Part shown: piece after piece, positions 45,984-55,926 of the stretch
Layout: each line of letters starts with the position of its first letter
Numbering within the stretch: the stretch's first letter is position 1
Assembly (NCBI GenBank): GCA_032718475.1
Contig: JAUCBJ010009017.1
Location: forward strand, 1-64,000
Source of the DNA: Nemertoderma westbladi
Taxonomy: Eukaryota > Xenacoelomorpha > Nemertodermatida > Nemertodermatidae
Reading direction: 5' to 3'
DNA: 64,000 nucleotides
The notes under the pieces: generated by a model
Told to the model about the DNA's origin: nothing
Databases searched by the model: none
Seen by the model: the letters and a program-made list of their open reading frames with translations, nothing else
Translations under genes and position numbers: made by a program

Positions 45984-47234
45984 TGTAAAAGCTTCTGTGG
46001 GATCTAACTGGCCCCTTTTGCTTCGCAATCCAGTTTCCCCCCAGGCGCTGGAATACTCTAAAAAGGTTCTCTAACTGTATATATATTCCCCTCGCCCGCA
46101 AGGTACCGTTACAGGTGTTTTAACGGACATAAAAGTCATTCTGCTATATACGTGTTTTGGCGGACATGGTAAGGCAAAAAACCTGTAATGCACCAACTAC
46201 CTTTTACAGCTTAGCCGTGATGATTCATATTACGACATCTAACAGCTGGTTGCTGACATGGAAACAGCCATTGGATGCATGGTTCTTTGTTTGGCTTGAG
46301 CCAATCAGAGCGATTTTTCCTGTCGACGTGTAGCTTTTCGGTCGATCATAAGGAGAGTGTTGAGTCTTACTGCTTTACTTGATACTTTGTTGTTATTGCT
46401 GTCTAAGCCAGAAACACCGGCCTTTTGGGAAGAACTCTAGTAAAACTGCTTGAATTATCGAAAGTATAAACTGTTACCTCACCTAACTAATCTCAATAAC
46501 TCACTAATTAACATGCTCACTTAATTTAATTGCATTAATCATATTGTTTGTACTGTTATTTTACCGTCAGTTATTAATTGTACCTATTTGTTGATGGAAA
46601 TATTGCTCTTTGGATAATACGGATAAATCACCCAAATTCCCAATTTTCTTGATACACTACAGGTTAGAGAGACCGGCTATACATAACAATTGCGATTTAT
46701 ATTAATGTGGTGTGTATTGAATCCAATGTTATTTAGCAGACCCTACGTGAGTCAATTGTTGCTCTCTTTATGTGTGATCAAATATACTGACTGTCGGCAG
46801 AATAGTGTGTATGATTGTGATTGGTAACAAAGTATTTCCTAAAGAATACGCTTTATACTTCAATCATAAGCAGTATCGTTGCGTTTTAGTATAAGTCTTA
46901 GTTCTGTTTAAATAGATAAAGCACCACGTCCTAAAGGAACTGTTAATATTTCCCGAAAGCCAATAATATCTGTCAGAGATTAATTATTAACGATCTATCG
47001 AATAATACAGTAGGTATACACTGCAACCTTACACTGCAATAATAAAATTTAAGCATCCGAATTCAGCCTCCCGGGTGTAGATCCATCGGGTGAATGATCG
47101 CGCATGGGCTGTCTTCGGCTAATGTTTTGCGTATTAGCATAAAATATTGTCGTATGCTAAAGTGGTTTTAATTAACTAAAAGACATATAAATTTTGGCAG
47201 GTTAAACTGCTAAAGGTCTTCAAAAGCGCGAACA
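45984..47234 (+). repeat. 5' LTR (1251 bp)
   Basis: It begins TGTAAAAG and ends GCGAACA. It contains CCAATCAG near 46301, TATAAA at 46465-46470 (candidate TATA box) and AATAAA at 47041-47046 (candidate polyadenylation signal), which together suggest the usual U3-R-U5 order. It is the same length as the 3' LTR. Confidence 0.93.
46465..46470 (+). promoter_or_regulatory. Candidate TATA box in the 5' LTR
   Basis: TATAAA within CGAAAGTATAAACTG. It is the only good TATA word upstream of the AATAAA in the LTR. The transcription start is not determined. Confidence 0.4.
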
Positions 47235-49412
47235 GTAACAGTTTATAATCTTATTGCAGTAGGCAATAGGGTTGCAAAATACCGTAGTGACTGGTAAAAC
47301 TGAACCGGTGCTTCTGTAGGTCAGTAGGCCTAACTGTCATCACCGGTACCGGTACTGCTGTACAAGTACATTTAGTATTATTCGATTTTGATCATTGTAT
47401 ACCGGTAGGCTGTTTAAGAGATTAGGGACTGTACACCCCTTGTTTCTTTTGGAGCTTACTTATTTCTGTCGGTTTTATTTCCTAGTAAGTTAATATTGAG
47501 CTGAAGACGTGTAAGTCTGCTCAGATTGTTCAGATAATTGTAGGCTGAACTGCTGTCTGACTGTTGTTGAGTTTGGAGAGATTGCGGCGTGTGTAGAGTT
47601 TGTCTGATAAAGTGCCGTTAGTAAGTTGGGGCAGCCATAAGCGGTAAGGTCAATCCCCTCTTAAAGAGTAAGTCGTACTACCGTGTTAGAACGCATACTA
47701 ACTAACAGTTTCAGAGTCTGCATATACTGTAGTTTATCTAGGCTTGATCGTAGTCTGCCAGTGTTTCGGCCTGTGTTTGTTTGTGTGGTCTGTTCGGGTA
47801 CCGTAATAGTTATTACTCAAATATTTGTAAGCTGGATTGTTGTCTAGCTGTTTTTAGGTCTGAAGGGATTGCTGCGTGTGTAGAGTTGGTCTGATCAAGT
47901 GCCGTTAGTAAGTTGGGGCAGCCATAAGCGGTAAGGTCAATCCCCTCTTAAAGAGTAAGTCGTACTACCGTGTTAGAACGCATACTAACTAACAGTTTCA
48001 GAATCTGCACATACTGTAGTTTGTTTAGGCTTGATAGTAGTCTGCCAGCGTTTTGGTTTGTATTTGTTTGAGTATTCTGTACGGGTAGCGTAATATTTAT
48101 TATTCAGAGTTTATGCGATTATTCGCAACATTCATGTCCCCAAGTTTATTCCTACAGTAATTGTGTTTGTTACACATACCGTTATAGTTAAACTAACCCC
48201 GGTACTACATCAGGGCTGCTTGGCGTAGGTAAAGACTGACGACTTTGTGCTTCGGTCACTCCAGCAGATGCCGTGGTTCTTTTAACTGTTCAAGTATATT
48301 TAACTACTGATTATTTGTTATACCGGTACTTGTACCTAATTTAGGGTTTAGTGTACAGTGCTTTCCGAAGTAATTAGTGTAGGCGGTATATTGTGTTGTA
48401 AAGTGGTTGATAGGCACATTCGTTAGCTCTATTAGCTTCTGGGTAGGAACAATCCGTGATACATAACGTAGTACCTATAGCGATACGGTTATAGGTCGTC
48501 AGGCGGTGGTATTTTCCTATCTGGACAGTACAATATATTTACTACTACTTATTATTTAAATACCGTAGTACCCTGTCCTTTGTAATAGCCAGAAATCTAA
48601 CCCTTTGTTGGACTGGTTTGTAGACTTCCTGTAAAATTACCCTAAAAATTTTGTACGTAATATTTTGTTGTGTTTAATTAGAGAATTAATCTCACCCGTA
48701 TCGTAAGTAATTTGTAGTATTAAGTAACTTAGGTAAATTAGAATTATCAGTTTTAGTGTCAAATAAATAGCACTTCACTTAGAGGCGTTCAGCTTCTGTG
48801 TAGTGACTCCCCCAGAAATAATAACATTTATTTCAAATATTGACAAAAACCCATGTAACGGGTATATAAATATTATAAATCAACTCAAACGATTTATAAA
48901 TAGTAGGCCTGTCACACAAAAACTAGGTCTCACTATCAGTTGGACTACTGCTTAAATAACGGTAATAAAGTAAGTTAAAGTAACTAAGTAACCCTAAAAT
49001 ATTCAGGAATTCAATTATTCTAAAAATAATTGACATACCGGTACTTACCATAGGCTTATTATATTTATCTCTATAAATTTGAGCTGAAATCATACCGGTA
49101 CTCTGTAATTAATTCTAGTTCATAATTATACTTACATGCTGTAAGTGTAAGCTGTATACCGGTATTCATTATAGGCCTACTATATATATATATATATTTG
49201 TGCTAAAATTATATACCGGTACTCTGTGACAAATCTAGTCTGTAATAATACTTATATATTATAAGCATACCGGTATTCTAATATATTGTGTATATATCAC
49301 GCTACACTGAGTAGCAGTATCGGTAATTAATTATTAGGCTAACAGTGATACTGAATTACTAGACTTGCTTTAACTGTAATATAGCAGTAGGCATTCGACT
49401 GTACAATCAAAC
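47235..49412 (+). other. Long leader (5' UTR) of the BEL-like element
   Basis: 2178 bases without a long ORF. The bases right after the LTR are GTAACAGTTTATAATC, so the TGG-initial tRNA primer-binding site expected here is not seen. A 287-bp direct duplication occupies about 47535-48110. Near the gag start (49035-49290) are about three degenerate 110-120 bp copies marked by ATACCGGTAYT and TATAGGCCTA words. The old fragment at 24.5 kb shares about the first 930 bases. Confidence 0.75.
47535..48110 (+). repeat. 287-bp direct duplication in the leader
   Basis: GTGTGTAGAG starts at 47589 and 47876, and both copies contain CCGTTAGTAAGTTGGGGCAG, GTCAATCCCCTCTTAAAGAG and CGTGTTAGAACGCATACTAA. The words GTAAGT and TACTAAC would suit a splice donor and branch point, but this is only suggestive. 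Confidence 0.9.
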
Positions 49413-52400
49413 ATGGCTGACACAAGGCAAACTCTGTCAGATAGTCTCCTAGAAACAACAGACTGTTTCTCAGATCAAAGTGTAGAGAATCCCAGACCGA
49501 GGTCTGAAACCCCTCATACTGTAAGAAGGGCAACCCCTGCAGTGGTTGTGACAGAACCTAGGTTGGTAGAAAAGATTTCGCAATTTGCGAAGTTGGTGAG
49601 GCGCCGTTGGTCTGCCATAGGCACTCGGGCCCAAGTCGGGCGGGATCAAGAAGAAGCTATAAAACAGCAGCAACCTCCTAGCCAAGAACCTAGTTCTCAG
49701 CGGCCCGATAGCTCCAGTAGTTCGGATACTGTTGAGCGGACGCCCGAGCGCGGAGCGAAGATGGTGGATACGGTTTATGATGGGCGGCCAGCCTGTGGGG
49801 AATCAACCGACGCCACTTCTTCTCAAGTGGAAAGTGAGGTGGAAGGCGAAGTGGAAAGTGAGGTGGAAAGCAAAGTGGAAAGCGAGGTGGAAAGCGAAGT
49901 GGAAAGCGAATTAACATCAGCAGAGAAGCCGCGAACTAGAGACGCTATCGACATTTATTTGTCCGACTATCAGCGATTCCTAGGAGACGAAGAGTTGAGG
50001 AGACGGCTGTCTGGACTTTCCCCTAATAGTGAAGGAACCAAGCTTGTGTTGGACTCAATCGATGCCGAAATGTTAGCTGCAAACCAAGCTGAATGTGATG
50101 AAAAACTCCGCCTCATTAGAGTCCGAGAAGAACAAATAAAGAAAAGAAGGATAGAGGAACAAAAGGCGGCGGCTATGGCGGCGGCTATGGCAGATGCAGA
50201 AGCAGAAAGAAAAGCAGCAAAGGCGGTGGCTATGGCAGATGCAGAAGCAGAAAGAAAGGCAGCAAAGGCAGTGGCAGAAGCAGAACGGAGAGCGTCTGAG
50301 GAGACTATCCAATTGGAGTTGGAAAATCTGCAAGAGACGCAAGACAGTATAAATAAACAGTTTACTGCTAATCAAATGCAGATGATGAGTCGATCTACTC
50401 CCAAGCGCCAAGGATACACATCATCGGAGGAAGGCGAGACCACCGATCCTGAAGGCGGAGGAAATAGATCTCGTCTAAGCAGGCGTAGAAAAACATCTCA
50501 CCATCATAAACTGCCTGATTTGCCCCCAGCTGTCAGAAGACAACTAGCTAGCACAGACTTGAGTAGTATAGAACCTACAGCCCAAAGTATTAAGGTCCAA
50601 AGACTCTCTACAATAGTTGATGAGCCTGAGATAATTAGGCCTGTCGTTCCCAAAGTCACTTCTGTGTTAGAGACCCCTGTACTTCCAGAGCTTAACTCTA
50701 AATTCCCTTTGCATAGTACTACACTGCCTGTACCCGGTGGAACAGTCCAAGAGAATATCCCTGTCCAGATAGCAGAGAGAGAAATCAAAAATTTGTCTCC
50801 CGTCGTCCCGCGTCAGCCCGCTACTATGTTGGCGACTCCCGCTTCAGCGGTTGAGTGGGTGGAAGAGGGACGGCGGGGGATGAATCTCCTGCTAGGACAG
50901 ATGCAGGAGACTGTCCACCAACTTAAGGGAACAGTGAGGGAAGGTAGAGCAGAGTTGCAAGAAGTGCAGCAAAGTATCGCGCTAGAACGCGACAAATTAG
51001 TCAATATACAAAAAGGCATACCAATGCCCCCTGTAACATTGTGTCAACCCGTTAGGTCTGAAGTATTACATGCGCAAGGTGTGGAGCCTACACGCATCTA
51101 TGCTGCTAGTGAAGTTGAAACTCCTATAGCAAACCCTGTTGGGGGTGATTATAAACCTGTTATTAATGATATTCCCTATAGACCTGATAATGATCCGAGA
51201 AATTTATATACCGATAATTCGATATTAAATAACACGATGGTCCAAGAAAGCTTTACGCGTCAGATGGCTAGAACAGAAGCCCGCCAAGCGGTCAAAGTGG
51301 GAGAGATCGTCAAATTCAATGGAGACGAGATGAAATGGTTACCTTTCAACGAATATTACAAAGATAGCATACAGAACTCTGTACTATCTAACGGAGAGAA
51401 ACTTAGATTCCTCATCAAGTGCTTGGAAGGACCTCCCAAGTTAATGGCGTTAAAGTTTATTGGACATCCAGATGGATTAAGACAAGTTTGGGATACACTA
51501 AACATCAGGTATGGTAACAAGGATAACATAGCTAAGTATTTGTATGCAAAATTAGTAGCCCCCCGACACTTCCTTAGTAGCGAGATTATAGAGTTTTCCG
51601 ATGAAATTCAAGAGATCTGTAGACAACTGGACTGGTTAGGTAAGTCGCATGAATATCAGAGTTCCATGGTTATTGGAGCCGTAGTCTCTACTTTACCAAA
51701 GGGTGGAGTATGTACACGCTGGGACAAGAAAGTGTTGTACATGAATGAACAACAACGACGAAGTCCTACCATGGCTGATCTCATGTCTTTCTTAGATAGT
51801 GAAGTAAAATTACAACTCATAAGGCAGGCCAGAGAGAAAACATCGGAAAATAAGGTAAGTGAGAAACCCGATTCTAGGAGAAGGATAATACCAGTGTGTT
51901 ATACTGACGACGGCGAAAGCCAAGCTTCTCAAGAAGAGGACAGCGGGAAAGACACAGCAAAATCTTACTATGACAACAAGACCTATAAAGACGTAAGTAA
52001 ATACAAGTCTCGAACCAGTGACAGGAGAGAACAGGTAACAACAACTCCTCCTACGTCTCCTAAGAGAATTCACGGAAGAAAGCCTGAAGAAAGAACGAGA
52101 GTGCATAACGTTAACCAAGTTAAGGTGAGTAACATCAAACCAAAATGTGCGCTGTGCGACGGGCCTCACCGTTTGAGTGCGTGTGCTGAATTTCTAAAGA
52201 AATCCCCTGTAGACAGACGTACAGTCCTGTGGAATAAGCGGTTATGCTATAATTGCCTCAGATCAGGACACCAACGGCGAACCTGTTACTCCGACGCAAA
52301 GTGTGCAAAGTGTGGCGCGAAACATCACATTTTGTTACACAGTGAGTTCGAACGAGACAACCCGAGTCAGGTAAGTGAGCCCGAACTACATGTCCAATTC

Positions 52401-53573
52401 AGTGATGTGAACGACACTGACCAAGGTTCTGAGTGGGAAGGATTCTATACAGACGAATTCTCCGATGCCAACGAATCCTGTTATCTAATAAATACCACAG
52501 TGTATCGAGCACTTACGGATGAAAAGGACACTGACGAGTTTACTCCAACTCCTTTTGACAAACAACCATCTTGGAAAGTTCCAACTTCCAACATAGGAAT
52601 AAGAGAATTTCCTGTAGTGCAAGTTCGAGTTCATGGTCCCAACAAGAGTTACATAGTGAACGCCCTACTTGACTCCGGCAGCACAGGAACATTCATCGAT
52701 CAAGAACTAGCCGAAGATATCTTTGCTGGACAACCCAAGTTCCGGACTAAATTGAATATGTCAGGAATTATGCAGGTTTGGAAATCTACCCTAACGGCAG
52801 ATTACTATGTAGGTGTGTTGTCCACCCCCCAGGATAAGTTAGGAACACAAGGTATAAGGTCAGTAAAAATGGTGGCTATAAAGAACTTTGCTACTACTCA
52901 AGCAGAACCTTATAACTGGGACGAGGACGAGTGCATCCAACATCTTGAGATACCTCGATTCCAAACCGATTATCCTGGAGTGCAAATACTCATCGGCCAA
53001 AACGCGCATGAGGCGCTCGAGCCATTAGAGAAACGGCCTGCTCAACCACAGCCACTACAAACCTATGCGGTAAGAACTAGAGTAGGTTGGTACTTCACTG
53101 GCCCTTCCCGTAGAACTCTCAAAGAGAGATTACCTCAACAACAGGTATACCAAGTAAAGGGGGAAGTGGAGAGCAGTGATGTGGACGACCCAACTGAGGG
53201 AACACCATACTCCTCAGATAATGACGATATTAACTCCAATGTAGATCAATGGAGACATTGCCTTGGGACGATTAATCCAGCCGACATCGCTTCCAGAGGA
53301 GCAACTCCTCAAGAACTGATAGATACTCCAGGCTGGTTAGGTGGATCCGACTTCTTAAGTAAAGAAGAAGAAGAATGGCCTCCTCATCTTACCACGGCGG
53401 AGAGTAGACAGGCCAAGGGAGCGGAGAAACTAACACAACCACTCAATCGCCCAGCTAGTCGTTTATGTTTACTGGAAAGAGACCGAAAACTGTCCGGAAA
53501 CTATGGAAGGCAAGATACTCTTCCTACGACTACTTCCCTAATCCGGCAAATATCTAGGGACTCCATAACGTGA
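49413..53573 (+). CDS. gag: BEL/Pao Gag-protease polyprotein lacking RT and integrase
   Basis: Structural and protease polyprotein of an LTR retrotransposon; Gag forms the particle and the aspartic protease cuts it. Order over 1386 residues: Glu/Val/Ser repeats (about 139-166); an Ala/Glu/Lys coiled coil with ADAEAERKAAKAVA (about 245-300); a Gag core of DUF1759 type (about 627-801, with FNGDEMKWLPFNEYY); three Cys/His knuckles starting at C912 (CALCDGPHRLSAC), about C945 (CYNCLRSGHQRRTC) and about C965 (CAKCGAKHH); and a BEL-type protease with LLDSGSTGTFI, catalytic D1087. After GWYFTGPSRR the usual RT and RNase H are missing, and the frame resumes at W1280 with WRHC, then NPADIASRG, a segment normally found after RNase H. 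Integrase is also missing before the stop. The start ATG has A at -3. Codons are intact throughout, arguing for recent selection or recent insertion. Confidence 0.92.
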   Translation: MADTRQTLSDSLLETTDCFSDQSVENPRPRSETPHTVRRATPAVVVTEPRLVEKISQFAKLVRRRWSAIGTRAQVGRDQEEAIKQQQPPSQEPSSQRPDSSSSSDTVERTPERGAKMVDTVYDGRPACGESTDATSSQVESEVEGEVESEVESKVESEVESEVESELTSAEKPRTRDAIDIYLSDYQRFLGDEELRRRLSGLSPNSEGTKLVLDSIDAEMLAANQAECDEKLRLIRVREEQIKKRRIEEQKAAAMAAAMADAEAERKAAKAVAMADAEAERKAAKAVAEAERRASEETIQLELENLQETQDSINKQFTANQMQMMSRSTPKRQGYTSSEEGETTDPEGGGNRSRLSRRRKTSHHHKLPDLPPAVRRQLASTDLSSIEPTAQSIKVQRLSTIVDEPEIIRPVVPKVTSVLETPVLPELNSKFPLHSTTLPVPGGTVQENIPVQIAEREIKNLSPVVPRQPATMLATPASAVEWVEEGRRGMNLLLGQMQETVHQLKGTVREGRAELQEVQQSIALERDKLVNIQKGIPMPPVTLCQPVRSEVLHAQGVEPTRIYAASEVETPIANPVGGDYKPVINDIPYRPDNDPRNLYTDNSILNNTMVQESFTRQMARTEARQAVKVGEIVKFNGDEMKWLPFNEYYKDSIQNSVLSNGEKLRFLIKCLEGPPKLMALKFIGHPDGLRQVWDTLNIRYGNKDNIAKYLYAKLVAPRHFLSSEIIEFSDEIQEICRQLDWLGKSHEYQSSMVIGAVVSTLPKGGVCTRWDKKVLYMNEQQRRSPTMADLMSFLDSEVKLQLIRQAREKTSENKVSEKPDSRRRIIPVCYTDDGESQASQEEDSGKDTAKSYYDNKTYKDVSKYKSRTSDRREQVTTTPPTSPKRIHGRKPEERTRVHNVNQVKVSNIKPKCALCDGPHRLSACAEFLKKSPVDRRTVLWNKRLCYNCLRSGHQRRTCYSDAKCAKCGAKHHILLHSEFERDNPSQVSEPELHVQFSDVNDTDQGSEWEGFYTDEFSDANESCYLINTTVYRALTDEKDTDEFTPTPFDKQPSWKVPTSNIGIREFPVVQVRVHGPNKSYIVNALLDSGSTGTFIDQELAEDIFAGQPKFRTKLNMSGIMQVWKSTLTADYYVGVLSTPQDKLGTQGIRSVKMVAIKNFATTQAEPYNWDEDECIQHLEIPRFQTDYPGVQILIGQNAHEALEPLEKRPAQPQPLQTYAVRTRVGWYFTGPSRRTLKERLPQQQVYQVKGEVESSDVDDPTEGTPYSSDNDDINSNVDQWRHCLGTINPADIASRGATPQELIDTPGWLGGSDFLSKEEEEWPPHLTTAESRQAKGAEKLTQPLNRPASRLCLLERDRKLSGNYGRQDTLPTTTSLIRQISRDSIT

Positions 53574-55198
53574 TAGCATGTGGAGTGGGCGTGTGACTAT
53601 ATCATTTTATATTTGTTTTTATTTTATATTTATGTATGTATTATTATGTAATTTTATTATAATCGTTTTCTTTAATTTTTTTTAGTAGAATGTTATTTTA
53701 GAGATTATTTAGTAGATTAGTGCAATATATTAGTGTTTATTACGTATGTAATTACTTATAATATATATTTAGTGCGACGGCGAGAAATAATTATTTTTCT
53801 CTTTCCTTACTGTCCGTATTATATTATAAATGCGAGACTATAGTAAGATGACATGTCAGTACTTCTTAAAGTACAATAAAGCCACTACTATATTTAAGTA
53901 TTATTGGTAGGCAGAGTATTAGGAATGCAAAGTTCAGATCCTCGTGTCTCGGCTAAACCAAGCTCTGGGTAGACCTTGGAAACGACTTGCCTCTTCACAC
54001 TGACATTGCTTCGTGCGATATTGCTCTTCTACCTTATTTCAAATAATACATATAGTAGCGTGATGTCCCTCTAACAGTAGCGTAAAACGCAAATAAATCT
54101 GTTAAACCTTTTGACCATCTGTAATTCTAGTCGATTAAGATATCGCGGCACCCACCGATATACTTGAAAGACAAATTCTAGAATCAGTGGTTAACGTCCC
54201 CAGACAAGTTCTGGAATAAATCGGTGCCCATCCTAAATATTAATTTAATATTTATTAAAATCTGTAAAATCCCGATCCTTCAAAATTTCTAGTCAATTAA
54301 GATATCGCAGTATTTACCGATATTCTTAGAAGGACTATTTTATAGAATTGAGGATCCTAAGTCCCCAGATATGCTCTGGAATAAAATTTGTGTCAATTTA
54401 ACATCAAATAATAAAATTCACGGGAATAAATTTAAATTCATATTCAAATGAATTTCATAAATTGTCATTTTGTGCAATTTATAACATTCCCAAAATTCCA
54501 GTAATTAATAGACCATGGGAGCGGAGATTCATATTGAGTGTACTAGAGTGCGAGAATCTCCAACATATAGTCAATAGCCGATAAAATTTATAAAATCATG
54601 CATAAAGAGGATATTGACAATTAAAGAATTACTATTAAATAACATCCCAGATCTGTATACATGAGAATTGCCCTAATTCTACCGCTAGTTTTCCATAATG
54701 TCACCATGGCAACACCCACGCTAGAAGTAGAAGCAAGTTAAAGGAACAATAAAAAGCTTAACCCATTGCGAAGCATAAGAGTATACATAACGCACTATTA
54801 GTATCCAAGGATACATAGTAATAACGTGACATTCTGGAAGACACTGACTAACGGACAAATGGCATGCATGTGTGCAGTAAGCAATGATTGTATGGAATTT
54901 GTGCGTTTATAGGTGAATGTTACTACTAAAGTGTGTTTACAGTAGCTAATCGCAATTGTAAAGTAGCCCTAACTCTACCGAGATAACCTCAAGTGGATTC
55001 AAGCTTTTGGGACGGACAGTGGTGGGACTTGTGCCGGTTATCGTTGTCGTGCTGTTGCTACATGTTGGCGTAAACACCGCGACAACGGTACATCGGCGCT
55101 GAGAAACCCACTGTCCGGGGGCAAAGCCTAGTAGGCAGCGACGCCCGCTTGCCTAAAATATTAACTCATATTGATATTAATAAACTCAGATAGCAGAT
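53574..55198 (+). other. Non-coding stretch between Gag-protease and cargo frames
   Basis: About 1.6 kb without a long ORF. AT-rich at first, with AATAAA at about 53875. Around 54120-54240 and 54285-54400 lies a diverged tandem duplication of about 170 bp sharing TCTAGTCRATTAAGATATCG and CCCCAGAYAWGYTCTGGAATAA. The GC rises from about 55000, where a nested stem structure precedes the cargo frames. A second LTR-like start (TGATAGCATGTGG) overlaps the gag stop codon, but no matching partner is seen. Confidence 0.6.
55013..55117 (+). promoter_or_regulatory. Nested stem structure before the cargo frames
   Basis: CGGACAGTGG (55013-55022) pairs exactly with CCACTGTCCG (55108-55117). Inside it GCCG (55033-55036) can pair with CGGC (55094-55097), and CGTTGTCG (55042-55049) pairs exactly with CGACAACG (55080-55087). 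The three stems nest co-linearly. The structure ends 81 nt before the first cargo ATG. Its role is unknown; a translation, splicing or packaging element is possible. Confidence 0.6.
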
Positions 55199-55597
55199 AT
55201 GACGGAATTGATAGAAGATGACCTTGGTATCAGGGAGCGATATACTCTACCTTTACAAGCGTTTGTGGATAGCTTGATACGCGGTGAAGCCGATCCGACT
55301 ATTACGGAGGACGATGGTCGTTATATCGAACCGCCGATGTCCCAGAAACAACTTACGCGTGAATTGGACTATAGAAAATTCACCGCTCGCTATACGAATC
55401 GTAATGGTACGTATATGGACTTCTTAACTACCGGCCATCCTACCGATTTACATGATACGGACGATGTATACACCGAAAGGGAAATGGTTCTATTTAAATA
55501 TCATACCCAGCGGAGTCGTAACGATAAACCGAGAATAGATCACGAAAATTATATTCGTAACAGACTGGGAAGACGGACCCATATGTTTAGAATCTGA
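55199..55597 (+). CDS. Cargo frame 1, unknown charged protein
   Basis: I do not recognise this 132-residue protein. It begins MTELIEDDLGIRERY, is rich in Asp, Glu, Arg and Tyr, and has no signal peptide, membrane segment or Cys cluster. It starts with a good ATG 81 nt after the stem structure. Its last 59 nt overlap the next open frame (55539-55926), which is in a different phase, so it could be the N-terminal part of a longer protein made by frameshifting or splicing, or of a gene broken by an indel. Composition and position are unlike any usual BEL domain, including envelope. Confidence 0.55.
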   Translation: MTELIEDDLGIRERYTLPLQAFVDSLIRGEADPTITEDDGRYIEPPMSQKQLTRELDYRKFTARYTNRNGTYMDFLTTGHPTDLHDTDDVYTEREMVLFKYHTQRSRNDKPRIDHENYIRNRLGRRTHMFRI

Positions 55598-55926
55598 AGA
55601 GATTCAGCCCCCCACGTCTCGGAGTAGCGATAGCGACTACATATGGGAATGGTATCAAGGTCAACAGTGTCTCACTGCGTACGATTATCGCCATGCCAAC
55701 TATGTTTCTCGGCAACGTTGTCGATTATGCGCATCGAGAGACCATGTTACGCCCATGGACACAAACGTCCGCTGTTCCTATTTCCACGAACAACCGACGA
55801 TGGAAATTTATTGCGCGTATTACAGACTCAATAACTCGCACATTTTTGCGGTTTGCCCTCAATTTATGACTCAATGTCACCATTGTCAACTAAAGGGACG
55901 CGCCAGTTTCGATTGCCCTTTTTAGT
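55539..55926 (+). CDS. Cargo frame 2, Cys-rich open frame without early ATG
   Basis: An open frame of 129 codons between stop codons (TAG at 55536, TAG at 55924). Its first ATG is late (about 55752), so independent translation of the whole is unlikely. It encodes several paired cysteines and histidines: CRLC, then single Cys in YCAYY and VCPQF, then QCHHC and DCPF. This spacing suggests a zinc-binding module that I cannot assign to a known family. It overlaps frame 1 by 59 nt and frame 3 by 33 nt, each in a different phase. The conserved-looking Cys pairs argue that this frame is or recently was translated, most likely as the middle of one protein with frames 1 and 3. Confidence 0.45.

Noticed and set aside
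49470-52169. Minus-strand frames within gag
   Set aside because: Shadows of the Gag-protease ORF.
55643-55834. 63-codon frame overlapping cargo frame 2
   Set aside because: Alternative phase without pattern; the Cys-rich frame in the same DNA is more convincing.
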